From contig CM062291.1 of NCBI GenBank assembly GCA_031216915.1, positions 29,937,023 to 30,001,022 of the forward strand: a stretch of 64,000 nucleotides of DNA. The letters run 5' to 3'. Positions within the stretch are counted from its first letter, which is position 1. Every line of letters begins with the position of its first letter. The notes under the pieces were generated by a model, which was not told the origin of the DNA, ran no database searches, and saw nothing but the letters and a program-made list of their open reading frames with translations. This document shows, piece after piece, positions 13,090 to 24,400 of the stretch. The translations under genes and the position numbers were made by a program. The DNA comes from Pictodentalium vernedei (lineage: Eukaryota > Mollusca > Scaphopoda > Dentaliida > Dentaliidae).

Positions 13090-13640
13090 ATTCCGGCTCC
13101 CATAGCGAGCCCAAATATTAACCCAGGCTCTCGATTTGAACACAGTTGAATCTGACTTCCCTAGAGATGTTGTGTACCAAATATGAATGCATTCTGTCTG
13201 TTGGATCTGAAGAAGAGAAATTTTAAAGAAATTTCTTCATATTGCACTAAGTTAAAATTTGGGCTGCCATAGCGAGCCCAAATATTAACCTATGGATCCG
13301 ATTTGAACAGACTTGAATCTGCCCCCTAGAGATGTTGTATACCAAATATGAAAGCATTCTGACTAGGGGATCTCAAGAAGATTTTTAAAGAAATTCCCTC
13401 ATATTGTACTAAGTTAAATTTCAGGTTCCCATATGGAGCCCAAATATTAACCCAGGCACCCGAATTGAACAAACTGGAATCTGCCCCCCCCCCCCCTCCC
13501 CCCCCCCCCCCCCCTAGAGATGTTGTATACCAAATATGAAAGCATTCCAACTGGTGGATCTGAAGAAGAAGATTTTTAAAGAAATTTCCTCATATTGCAC
13601 TAAGTAAAAATTTGGGCTACTATAGCAATAATAATAATAA
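13090..13640. repeat. tandem array, about 165-bp unit
   Basis: 'atagcgagcccaaatattaac' or a close variant recurs near 13100, 13268 and 13430. Each is followed by 'tagagatgttgt', 'accaaatatgaa' and 'aagaaatt(t)c(t)tcatatt' blocks. One unit is interrupted by a C run broken by one T, near 13487-13514. Confidence 0.85.
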
Positions 13641-13659
13641 TATAAACCATAGCTGCTAA

Positions 13660-14590
13660 GGGTTCTATGAATGTCAATTGGGAGTTTGACATGGGTGGGG
13701 GGGGGGGGGGGGGGGGAGGGGAGATATCCAGGCCTAGACATTCATAGAACCTTTTGCAGCCATTGTTTGGACTTTGTTTTGGCTGGCCCCACGGTGTAAA
13801 AAAAACTATATATATTTTTCAAATAATAGCTATGTTTTTTGGACGGGTGAGGCGGAAGATATGCAGGTTGGACATCTCCCCACCCCAACCCCATCCACAG
13901 ATTCGGAAAAGTCTCCAAAATTGCTGGAAAGGTTCTAAGATTGCCTATTTTCAATTCGCTGGTCATTATTCAATGGTATAAGCCAAATAGAAACTGTTTT
14001 TAATTTTTTCTATATTTTTTTACATGGGCGGGGGGGGGGGGAGATAACCAGGCCTGGATGTCTCCCCCCCCCCCCCCCCCCACCCATGTCCAACTCCCAA
14101 TAGACATTCATAGAACTTTTTGCAGCCATTGTTTGGACTTTGTTATGGCTGGCCCCACGGTGTAAAAAAAACCTATTGATATTTTTGAAATAGTAGCTAT
14201 GTTTTTGGACGGGTGAGGCGGAAGATATGCAGGTTGGACATCTGACCCACCCCTACCCCATCCACATGTTCGGAGAAGTCCCCAAAATTGCTGGAAAGGT
14301 TCTAAGATTGCCTAATTTCAATTCACTGGTCAGTATTCAATTGTATAAGCCAAGTTGAAACTGTTTTTAATTTGTTTTATAATTTTTGACGTTGGGGGGG
14401 GGGGTGGGGGTGAGATAACCAGGCCTGGATATCTTCCCCCCACCCATGTCAAACTCCCAACAGACATTCATAGAACCTTTTGCAGCCATTGTTTGGACTT
14501 TGCTATGGTTGGTCCCATGGTGTAAAAAAAACTATTGATATTTGTGAAATAGTTGCTTCTGAGATTGCCTATTTTCTATTCACTGGTCAT
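13660..14590. repeat. tandem array, about 360-bp unit
   Basis: 'acattcatagaac' followed by 'ttgcagccattgtttgg' recurs at about 13738, 14105 and 14464. Each unit contains 'gacgggtgaggcgg' or G-run variants, and each join contains a C or G homopolymer. The last unit is truncated. Confidence 0.85.
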
Positions 14591-15339
14591 GTATATATTA
14601 AAGAGTTGAACCACTTTTTTGTGTTAATTTCAATGAAAATTCCATCAATAAATGTTCTTATCTTTTTGTTCAGTTCTTTTCATATTTTATTTTTGAGGTG
14701 GGGAAGATATCGAGGGGAGGGGGGGGGGGGGGTAGATATCGTGGCACACCGGACCATCAGTTCAGAAAATAAAAATTTTGGGCGGGGCCAAAAATCTTAC
14801 CCCTCCCATTACAAAGCCAAATATTGCTTCACGAACTTCGTTTGAACAAACTTGATTCTACACCTCAAAAGGAAGCTTCATAGCAAATATCAAGTCATTG
14901 TACACACTGGTTCATGAGAAGATTTCAAAAATATTTTGGAGCTTTTAACCCCACTCCCTACCTATGGGGCTGGGCATGTTGAGTTGAACAAAAATGAAAT
15001 GCCCCTTTGGGACCATCACTCACACAAACTTTCACTTGAATTTGCCCAGTGGCTTTGGAGGAGAGGACCAAAACATGGTGTTGACGGACGCCGGACGAAC
15101 GAGATTAGCTCAGTTTAACTTTGTCAATTGAGCTAAAAACCTGTGACATATGTTAGCTTAACACACCAACCGTGGTGAACACGCCAGAAATGGGATTCCA
15201 GTAGTTAAAATTTACACCTACAGTGGAACTACATCCAAGTTGACCTTTGGTGACCTCGCCATGAATGCAAACTTGTCTAAATTTGTCACTCCTTGCCTCT
15301 TGAAGAGTGAAATGAAACCGGCTATTATTTATTACGTTT

Positions 15340-18300
15340 TTAGCTTAACTTGACATAGTCAAGATAAGCTATTGCCATCACGCGTGCGGAAGTCAGTTAG
15401 TCTGTGACGTCTGTTCACATTTTCCTTTAGCACGGGCTACACCCCGCAGTTCTTGTCTGATCGTCACGAAATTTCATATGCAGGTTTGGGGTCATGTCTA
15501 GATGAGAACGTCCCCTTTTGGTCGCGATCGGGCAACCGGTATGGCTGCCCGAGCCCCAAAACCCGAAAACCATTAGCACAGTCTGCAGGTCGTATTTATG
15601 AAGAGATTTCATTGTAACTTGGTAGGATGCCTCTGTATAGTGCCTAGATGAGAACGTCCCCTTTTGGGCATGATCTATCAACCGTGATGGCTGCCCAAGC
15701 CCGAAACCCAAAAACTTTTAGCACAGTCTGCAGGTCATTTTTAATGTGGAGGGATTTCATTGTTACTTGGTAGGATGACTCCTTGTGATGTCTAGATGAG
15801 AATTTCCCCATTTGGGCATCATCTGCCAACCGTGACGACTGCCCGAGCCCAAAACCCGAAAACCTTTAGCACAGTCTACAGGTCATATTTATTGAGGAAT
15901 TTCATTGTAACTTGGTGGGTTGACGTCATACAATGTCTAGATGAGAAAGTCCCCCTTTGGACGTGATTGGGCAACTGTGACGGCTACAGGAGCCCGAAGC
16001 CCGAAAACCTTTAGCACAGTCTAGAGGTCATATTTATGAATCGATTTCATTGTAACTTGGCAGGATGACTCTAAATAATGTCCACATGAGAACGCGCGAT
16101 CATTCACCCATGATGGCTGCCCGAGCCCGAAGTCCGAAAACCTTTAGCACAGTCTACAGGTCATATTTATGAAGGGATTTCATTGTAACTTGGTAGGTTA
16201 ACTTCATATAATGTCTAGATGAGAACGCGCGATCATTCACCCATGATGGCTGCCCGAGCCCGAAGCCCGAAAACCTTAGCACAGTCTACAGGTCATATTT
16301 ATGAAGGGATTTCATTGTAACTTGGTAGGTTAACTTCATATAATGTCTAGATGAGAACGCGCGATCATTCACCCATGATGGCTGCCCGAACCCGAAGCCC
16401 GAAAACTTTTAGCACAGTCTACAGGTCATATTTATGAAGGGATTTCATTGTAACTTGGTAGGTTAACTTCATATAATGTCTGGATGAGAATGTCCCCTTT
16501 TGGACATGATTGGGCAACTGTGATGGCTAAAGGTGCCCGAAGCCCGAAAACCTTTAGCACAGTCTACAGGTCATATTTATGAGGGGATTTCATTGTAACT
16601 TGGTAGGATGACTCCAAATAATGTCGAGATGAGAACATCCCATTTTGATCGCGATCATTCAGCCTTGATGGGTGCCCGAGCCCAAAAACCTTTAGCATAG
16701 GTAAAATGTCATATTTATGGAAGGATTTCATTGTAACCTATTAGGTTTACTCCATTTAATGCCTAGATGATGACATCCCCTTTTGGTCGTGATTGGTCAG
16801 CTGTGATGGCTACAAGTGCCCGAAGCCCAAAAACCTTGAGCACAGTCTACAGTCATATTTATGAAGGGATTTCATTGTAACTTCATAGGATCACTTCAGA
16901 TGATGCCCAGATGAGATTGTCCCCTTTGGTTGCGATCATTCAACCATGATGGCTGCCCGAGCCCGAAGCCCGGAAACCTTAAGCACAGTCTACAAGTCAA
17001 ATTTATGAAGGGATTTCATTGTAACTTGGTAGGTTGACTTCATATAATGTCTAGATGAGAACGTCCCCTTTTGGACATGATTGGGCAACTTTGATGGCTA
17101 AAGGTCCCCGAAGCCCGAAAACCTTTAGCACTGTCTACAGGTCATATTTATGAAGAGATTTCATTGTAACTTGGTAGGTTGACTCCAAATACTGTCTAGA
17201 TGAGAACGTCCCATTTTGGCCGTGTTCATTTAGCCTTGATGGGTGCCCGAGCCCAAACACCTTTAGCATAGGCGAAAGGTTATATTTATAGAAGGATTTC
17301 ATTGTAACATTGTTAGGTTGACTCCATATAATGCCAAGATGATGACATCCCCTTTTAGTCGTGATTGGTCAACTGTGATGGCTACAGGTGCCCGAAGCCC
17401 AAAAACCTTGAACACAGTCTACGGGTCATATTTATGAAGGGATTTCATTGTAACTTTGCAGGATCACTCCAGATGATGCCCAGATGAGATTGTCCCCTTT
17501 GGTTGCGATCATTCAACCATGATGGCTGCCCGAGCCCGAAGCCCGAAAACCTTTAGCACAGTCTAAGGTCATATTTATGAAGGGATTTCATTGTAACTTG
17601 GTAGGTTGACTTCATATAATGTCTAGATGAGAACGTCCCCTTTCGGACACGATTGGGCAACTGTGACGGCTTCAGGGGCCCAAAGCCCGAAAACCTTTAG
17701 AACAGTCTACAGATCATAATTACGAAGGGATTTTATTGTAGCTTGGTAGGATGACTCCAAATAGTGTCCAGATGAGAAGGTTCCCTTTTGGTCACGATCA
17801 TTCAGCCTTGATGGCTGCCCGAGCCCAAAAACTTTTAGCATGTCTGTAGGTCGTATTTATGGGAGGATTTCAGTGTAACTTGTTAGGTTGACTCCATATA
17901 ATGCCTAGATGATGACATCCCCTTTTGGTCGTGGTTGGTCAACTGTGATGTCAACAGGTGCCTGAAGCCCGAAAATCTTGAGCACAGTCTACAGGTCATA
18001 TTTATAAAGGGATTTCATTGTAACTTCATAGGATCACTCCAGATGATGTCCAGATGAGAATGTTCCCTTTTGGTTGCGATCATTCAACTATGATGGCTGC
18101 CCAAGCCTAAAGCCCGAAAACCTTTAGCACAGTCTTCAGATCATATTTATGAAGGGATTTCATTGTAACTTGGTAGGTTGACTTCATGTAATGTCTAGAT
18201 GAGAACAGCCCCTTTTGGACACTATTAGGCAACTGTGTTGGCTACAGGGGCCCAAAGTCCGAAAATCTTTAGCACAGTCTACAGGTGATATTTATGAAGG

Positions 18301-18905
18301 GATTTCATTGTACCTTGGTAGGGTGACTCTAAATAATGTCTAGATGAGAACGTCCCCTTTTGGTTGCGATCATTCAGCCTTGATGGCTGCCCGAACCCAA
18401 AACCCCAAAACCTTTAGCATAGTCTATTGGTCATATTTGTGGAAGGACTTCATTGTAACCCGTAAGTTTGACTCCATATAATGCCTTGATGATGACATCC
18501 CCTTTTGGTTGTGATTGGTCAACTGTGGCGGTTTCAGGGGTCCGAAGCCCAAAAACCTTGAGCACAGTCTACAGGTCATATTTATGAAGGGATTTCATTG
18601 TAACTTTGTAGGATCACTCCAGATGATGCCCAGATGAGATTGTCCCCTTTTGGTTGCGATCATTCAACCATGATGGCTGCCAGAGCCCAAAGCCCAAAAA
18701 CCTTTAGCACAGTCTACAGGTCGTATTTATGGAGGGATTTCATTGTAACTTGGTAGGTTGACTTCATATAATGTCTAGATGAGAATGTCCCCTTTGGACG
18801 CAATTGGGAAACTGACGGCTACAGGGGCCCAAAGCCCGAAAACCTTTAGCACAGTCTACAGTGCATATTTATGAAGGGATTTTAATGTAACTTGATAGGA
18901 TGACT
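15340..18905. repeat. 3.5 kb tandem array, 132-147-bp units
   Basis: Roughly 24 units share 'agcacagtctacaggtcata', 'atttcattgtaacttggtag', 'atgtctagatgagaacg', 'tccccttttgg' and 'ggctgcccgagcccgaagcc'. Adjacent 132-133-bp spacings (16147, 16279, 16412) lie among units of about 145 bp. Subtypes ('ctacaggtgcccgaagccc', 'gcgatcattcaaccatgatg') alternate, which suggests multi-unit duplications. There are no genes. Confidence 0.95.
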
Positions 18906-19468
18906 CATTTTGGAATAATTTCACTGTAATTTGGTAACTTTTGTTGATATACGTTAACTGTGAGGGCCACATATATTAACTGTGAGGTCATATTAACCCA
19001 CCCCTCAGATCTTTAGTACAGTGTACACCTCATATTATTTTTATCATAAACATAGCATACAGGGAACAGAAATGAACATATTCCCAATTATCACAATTCT
19101 TGTCTTATTTCACAATCCTTTCATAAACATTGAACATTATCCTTTTCATCAAACACAACACACAAGTTAAGCTACAGTGTCATTGACACTTTCATTAAAT
19201 AAGTTGACTTCATAAGTTACCAATAATTAACAAACATACGTTGTCTCATGTTAATTAAGCATCCATTACTCGAAATAGTATGTTATTAAAATGAAAAAAG
19301 GCCCCGTATTTTGCGCGTTTCGTTTTCTATTTCGTTTCGGCGATAAAATTGCCAGCGGATGTACCGTCCACTGCTGCTCATGTAAACAAAAACAGAATCG
19401 CACGTGTGAATATTGATTTATTCAACATTTAAACTCTTATTAATCTGACGATCATGGTATAAATAACG
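18906..19468. other. no recognised gene
   Basis: AT-rich. It contains one copy of the 'gtgtcattgacactttcatt' motif (19161-19197). No boundaries or coding signal are seen. Confidence 0.4.
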
Positions 19469-19577
19469 TATACCCAAAGTAGCTTGGTGTACCAAATGTT
19501 CACCACCAAAGGCTCGCGGTTAACGCCACTTCACCACGAGTGGTGAATATTTGATACACCTAGCTACTTGGAGTATA
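19469..19577. repeat. palindromic MITE-like hairpin
   Basis: The left arm 'agtagcttggtgtaccaaat' plus 'gttcaccac' pairs with the right arm 'gtggtgaatatttgataca' plus 'cctagctact'. The loop is about 30 nt. Target duplications are not clear. Confidence 0.7.
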
Positions 19578-20925
19578 TTTTATATATACACCTAAAGGAA
19601 TATTTGAATTTATTCAGCACCACATTCGTATTCACATTGGTATAATATATTCAATATTATCACGTTAAACCCGGCCGATTGTCGGCACTACTTTAAAATG
19701 AAATTTCATTGTATAAAGTATGATCTCGACACCTTCTCCCTGAAGTGACGAAGAGCGGCGTTGGTCATGCTTCGCTGGATGGTCTCTGGAGATTCGCTCG
19801 CGTTCTTAACCCTTTACCCGACGTATTTGTCGCATACTCCACGTAATTTACAGACTAAGCCGGGGAGGGAGGGGGTTGCCAAAAAAATGCCAGGATACAA
19901 GGTCCGGGTGGGTGGGTGGGTGGGTCCGAGCCCTAAAGTGCAGTTTTTGCCGGTGTCATGCAATTTTTTGCCAAATATCATTTTACAGACAAGTAATTAC
20001 AACCAAAGTGAATTCAAGTGCTTAGATTCATAGCTTAGAACAGAATAGAGCATTGAAAATGTGTTGGGGGCTCCATGTTAGAATTTTTTCCCCGTGTATT
20101 ACACTTCATTAGGGGGTGGGTCCTGTTCTGGGTCTGGCAAAAATTTGCAAAACAAAAAAGTGATTCCTAGCTATTTGGTCATGATTTTCACTCCTTAAAA
20201 TTTCTACTAAGGCAGTCTGCCTCTTATTAGTGGTTTGTAGCTCCTATTATTTGATTCTTCTTCTATAAGCCTCAGGGTGCCTCATGCCATTGGTCTAGTG
20301 TGCTTCCGTGTATGGAATAATTGGAAGGATTAATAGAACAAAAATCTTGATTGTGGAAAACGTGTATAATTTCAAGGTAAATATGATTCTAGTGACACTA
20401 ACATAAAAAAATAAATAAGAGGCAATTCAAGCCACCCTGGCATGGGTCAAAGAACTTCAGTATTAGGTTTCTCTCAGACCAGCTGTACAAACTAAACATT
20501 TAACCGAAAAGTAATGAAATGAAAACCAACTATTTCTTGTGGACAGTTGAAGATATCCACGCGGGGACAATATATTTTGGGCAGGGCTTCTTGGTGGTGG
20601 GATGCGACTGGTGTCTGAACAGCACAGACATGTTGTACATCGGGGTAAGGGTTGTGTTGCTTGGAACATGAATGGGTGTATATCTGCAATTCATTTGGTG
20701 GAAGCGGGTTCCAGTAGTTACATGGGGGTCTGATGCTGCATTTTCGTTGTGGCTTTATATGCAGAGAGATTGTTTTGGGGCCATCTGTGGCTAGGGATGC
20801 CTTGGATGCCCAAGAGCAGGGCTGGGATTTTGGACAAGTTGGTTTGCGGCACCTTTCTCGTTTGGGAAAAGTATTTATTTATTATTATTTTTTTTTCGAT
20901 TTAGGTAATTTGAATACTTCGTTAA
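19578..20925. other. left flank of the CXC transposon, no gene
   Basis: No coding region is supported. An isolated 'ttaaccctttacccgacg' at 19806 matches the left end of the piggyBac-like MITE family seen at 37943, 46828, 52059 and 54940. No right end follows. Confidence 0.45.
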
Positions 20926-21095
20926 TAGCGGGGGAGGAATTCGTCACATACAGGTGAATTGTGCACTTGGTGATACCTTCTTGAAATTTGGCACACTGTT
21001 AGTGTAGGCTATGAGGTTCTCAAAAACGATCGGCTACAAGTTGACACCGACCGGTGGCGACCAGTAGCGGCACAATCCTAAATGGCCGCCAGCGG
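20926..21095 (+). repeat. left terminal inverted repeat of the CXC transposon
   Basis: Pairs with 27322-27482. It carries about nine extra bases ('tcacatacagg' region, near 20943-20954) relative to the right copy. The inner third is more diverged than the outer two thirds. Confidence 0.88.
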
Positions 21096-21209
21096 CTGAA
21101 GGGAACCTCCTTTTCGACGGTCTACCGACTATACATCCGATTGTAAGGGCGCGAAAGTGAACTCTGATCCACGCACGTGTTGGAAACAGACGTGGGAGAT
21201 GATGTAGAA

Positions 21210-21333
21210 TAAAACGAGATTCTCTATACGGACGCATCAATTTCTTGGAACTTGAAAAGAGCGTTGTTTCTCCGGGATCAGCGTCATTCAGGCAAACCTG
21301 AATGACGCTGATCCCGGAGAAACAACGCTCTTT
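21210..21333. repeat. inverted exon fragment plus perfect 37-bp-arm hairpin
   Basis: 21210-21251 is the reverse complement of coding bases 21519-21560. Immediately after it, 21256-21292 and 21297-21333 form a perfect 37-bp-arm hairpin with a 4-nt loop. Both lie in the leader of the transposon gene. The arrangement looks like repeated template switching during replication or repair. Confidence 0.9.
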
Positions 21334-21448
21334 ATGAAGCAGTCTCTTTGCCATACAATCTCTTGTTTGGCGTAATTCCGCAAGCAATTCTGATTTGTCT
21401 GTCGAAATTAATTCGAGAACGCGATTGTTCACAAAAATCATTCACAGA

Positions 21449-24400
21449 ATGAGTGAGAATCCTCTTCGTGTACGGACTAGTACTGACTGGGAACGTTGTT
21501 GCTTTTGCCAGCAAGACAGTTCCAAGAAATTGATGCGTCCGTATAGAGAATCTCGTTTTCATGACGCCTATAAAGCTATTGAGGAAGACATAACGCGCTT
21601 CCTAGATAATGGCGTTGAGCTTCCATATAATTTGACCATTGATTGTTTGATGAGAGAGAGTGATGAGTGTATGTCGATGTCACTGTTGACGAATAAGGCA
21701 ATATATCATAAGACATGCCGTGACAGTATTCGGACTCACATCGTACAGCGCGTGCTACACAAGCGAGAGCGAAATGAGGCAGTGGCATCCTGCTCCACGC
21801 TGAGTCCTAAAAGAACACGGACAAGTTTTGAATCTGGCTGTGACAGGAAACTGCCCCAGTGTGTTTATTGTCACAAACGCGAAGGTGACAGCAGTGAGCC
21901 TATTTGCAGATCAATGTCTGATAACAATAAACTCAAAATTATGGCAAAGGAAGCCGAGAACTGGGTTGTTTTTTCTCGGGTCAATGCAGCATTTGATTCC
22001 GCTGCTAGTGATCTTTACTATCACAAAACCTGTTATTGTAAGCTTGCCAATGAAGCACGAGCGGCTAAATCTAAAAAGTCGAAGAACGCCGAACATTCCG
22101 CGTCAGGCCTGCCCTATGACCCTCTCGTTATGGCAGAGCTCATAACATTTGTTGAACACAACGATTCCGCGATGAAGCTTGTCGATCTCAAGAATCTGTA
22201 CAGTCGGAGGTTGAAGCAAGTCGGTTCTGATTGGCTCAGTGAAGAAATACATTCCACTCGATTCAAAGAACATTTGTTGCAGAAATTGGGCGATGGCTGG
22301 GACGCCTTCACACAGGGTAGAGATGTGTTTATTTCAAGTAGGTTTCGAGTTGGCTCCTTGTTGTCCGAATCTTTAACTCGTATGGTGTCTGAGGAAGAGG
22401 CAAAAAAGATAGTTGATGTGGGTCTTCTTCTGCGTAAACACATACTCATATCTCAAGCTCCTTTCACGGGATCATTTTCATCTTATTGCTTGAGCGAGCC
22501 TGTACCCAACTCACTCCTGACTCTTCTTAGAGTTCTACTTGAGGGCACATGTAGTATACAGAACTTAGGCGATGATGAGACTGTTAATGCCAAGACTCGA
22601 GTGGCTTGTACTATTTCACAGATGTTGATCAGCAATTCAGCGAAACGCTCCGAACATGCACAAAATGTTCACCAGAGACGTGACAGAGAAACTCCAATGC
22701 CTCTTTATGTGGGTTTGAAGTTGCATGCCCATGATCGTATGAAAAATCTTATCAGAGATTTTCATCAAATGGGACTCTCTGTCTCTTATGATCGCGTAAT
22801 GGATGTTCGCAGGAGTTTCGCGAGAGCTGTTTCACTGCGGTTCAAGAACGAAGGTGTTGTAGTCCCAGCTAACTGCAAACGTAATGTTTTCTCGATAGGA
22901 ACCACTGATAACATTGATGTATCTGGTAGATCTGATATGCATGGTACGTCCATCACACTCATTGGTCAACTGAGCAGGGACAATGTGGGTACTGATCCCC
23001 CACCACTGAGTTTAGATGTTCCAGAAGACACACAAATTGAACTCCCAGACGACTATGCATTTGTTCCTTTCGTTGAAGACTTTGGTGGGGACATCAGGCT
23101 TGAATCTCCAGATGAATGTAATGTACGGCCCAATGAATATGCAGATTTGAACGTGGGAGAGAATGACTGGTTGTCTCATGTGTCACAGATCAGCAATAAA
23201 GGGAAGGTTGATGGCAGCTGGCAGCTTGATGAAGTCCCTGTGACCTTTTCAGGCTTCTTTTCAAAACATGAAGATCAAGACAATGTCAAACCTCGTGCAG
23301 TTATTGGGGTATTCCCTGTTTTCAGTGAGCAGAAAGCGGACTCACTCAGTATGCAGAAGCATGCTATGTATGTGGTCAGGGAAGCTACTGCTTTCGTAAA
23401 CCCCGGCCAGATACCTGTCATTGAAGGTGACTGTCCGTTGTATGCCAGGCAGAAAAAATGTCAATGGCTGTTCCCAGAGGAGATAGGTGAGGATCGAATG
23501 GTGTGTATGATTGGATTCCTGCATCTTGAAATGTGCACCCAAGAAGCTGGTGGTAAGCTTATGGGTGGTTCTGGTTGGGAGCGAATGTTTCACCTCGCAA
23601 AGATATTCACACCCGGTGTAGCATCATCCCTACTTGGTGGGAAACATGTCAAGAGGACGCGACAGGCATATCTTCTCACTCTAGCTTGGCTTGAGATCCT
23701 CAGAAAGAATGCTTATGAGATTTACTGTCAGCAGACTGGGCCCCATGAGTCATTTGAAATGTGGGAACAGAGGATTCTTTCACAATCTCCAACTGCGCGC
23801 TATTGGGGTGAAATCGTTCGGAACTTTCTCTTGACAAGCTGTCAATTCGTTCGGAACCAACGAATCGGTAACTGGCCTGGTACACTGTGTTCTATCGATG
23901 AGTTGTGCAGTTACTTTTTTGCCCTAGGACATACAAATTATTGTCGGTGGGTCCCCGTATTTCTGAGAGACATGTCTCAGCTACCCAGGCGGCATCCTTC
24001 AATCCACAACAAATTCATGGAAGGCCATTTTGTGGTCCAGCGTAGTGAGAGGAAGTTCAGTATGATGGGTTTAGATCAGAGCCAAGAACATAGTATCCAA
24101 CTACTCAAAGAAGACAGTGGTCCAAAAGGTCTCTATGGCCAGGCTGAAGAGAAAGTCGTTATTGAGCTTTCAAGGTCAGAAGTTCTGCGTGTTATAGATG
24201 AGTATGAATATGCAAGTTTCCACACAACATCATCAGATAACACGGAACACCCGGAAAGTTCGGTATCAGAGCAGAAAAAATTTCTGAATCAATTGAAATC
24301 TCTCCTCGATCTGGTGAATCAGGGACTCATTATCAACCCTTATGATGAAACTAGTGGTCAGCTGGTGACATTAGATACTGGTGAATATATGGACCCCGAA

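Larger units (their letters stand above)
12795..15134. mobile_element. composite non-autonomous element with internal arrays
   Basis: The left part carries 'ccaagaggccccacgggacc' and 'gaagcgctcatcttgaac'. The right part carries 'gacggacgccggacgaacg' and 'ttgagctaaaaacc'. I recall this end combination from widespread bivalve and gastropod repeats, which is recollection rather than a search result. Between the ends lie two internal tandem arrays and several long C/G runs. No transposase is visible. Confidence 0.45.

Noticed and set aside
15340-18905. Possible CRISPR-like or regulatory direct repeats
   Set aside because: Units are contiguous tandem copies without spacers, in a eukaryotic genome; ordinary satellite.
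20463-20957. Small frames left of the CXC transposon
   Set aside because: Short, overlapping on both strands, no motif, no splice support.
21034-21441. Minus-strand 135-codon frame in the transposon leader
   Set aside because: Created by the hairpin and the inverted copy of coding sequence; no similarity of its own.
21395-21448. Upstream extension of the transposon gene by 18 codons
   Set aside because: The first codon there is TTG. In a eukaryote the ATG at 21449, with A at -3, is the sensible start.
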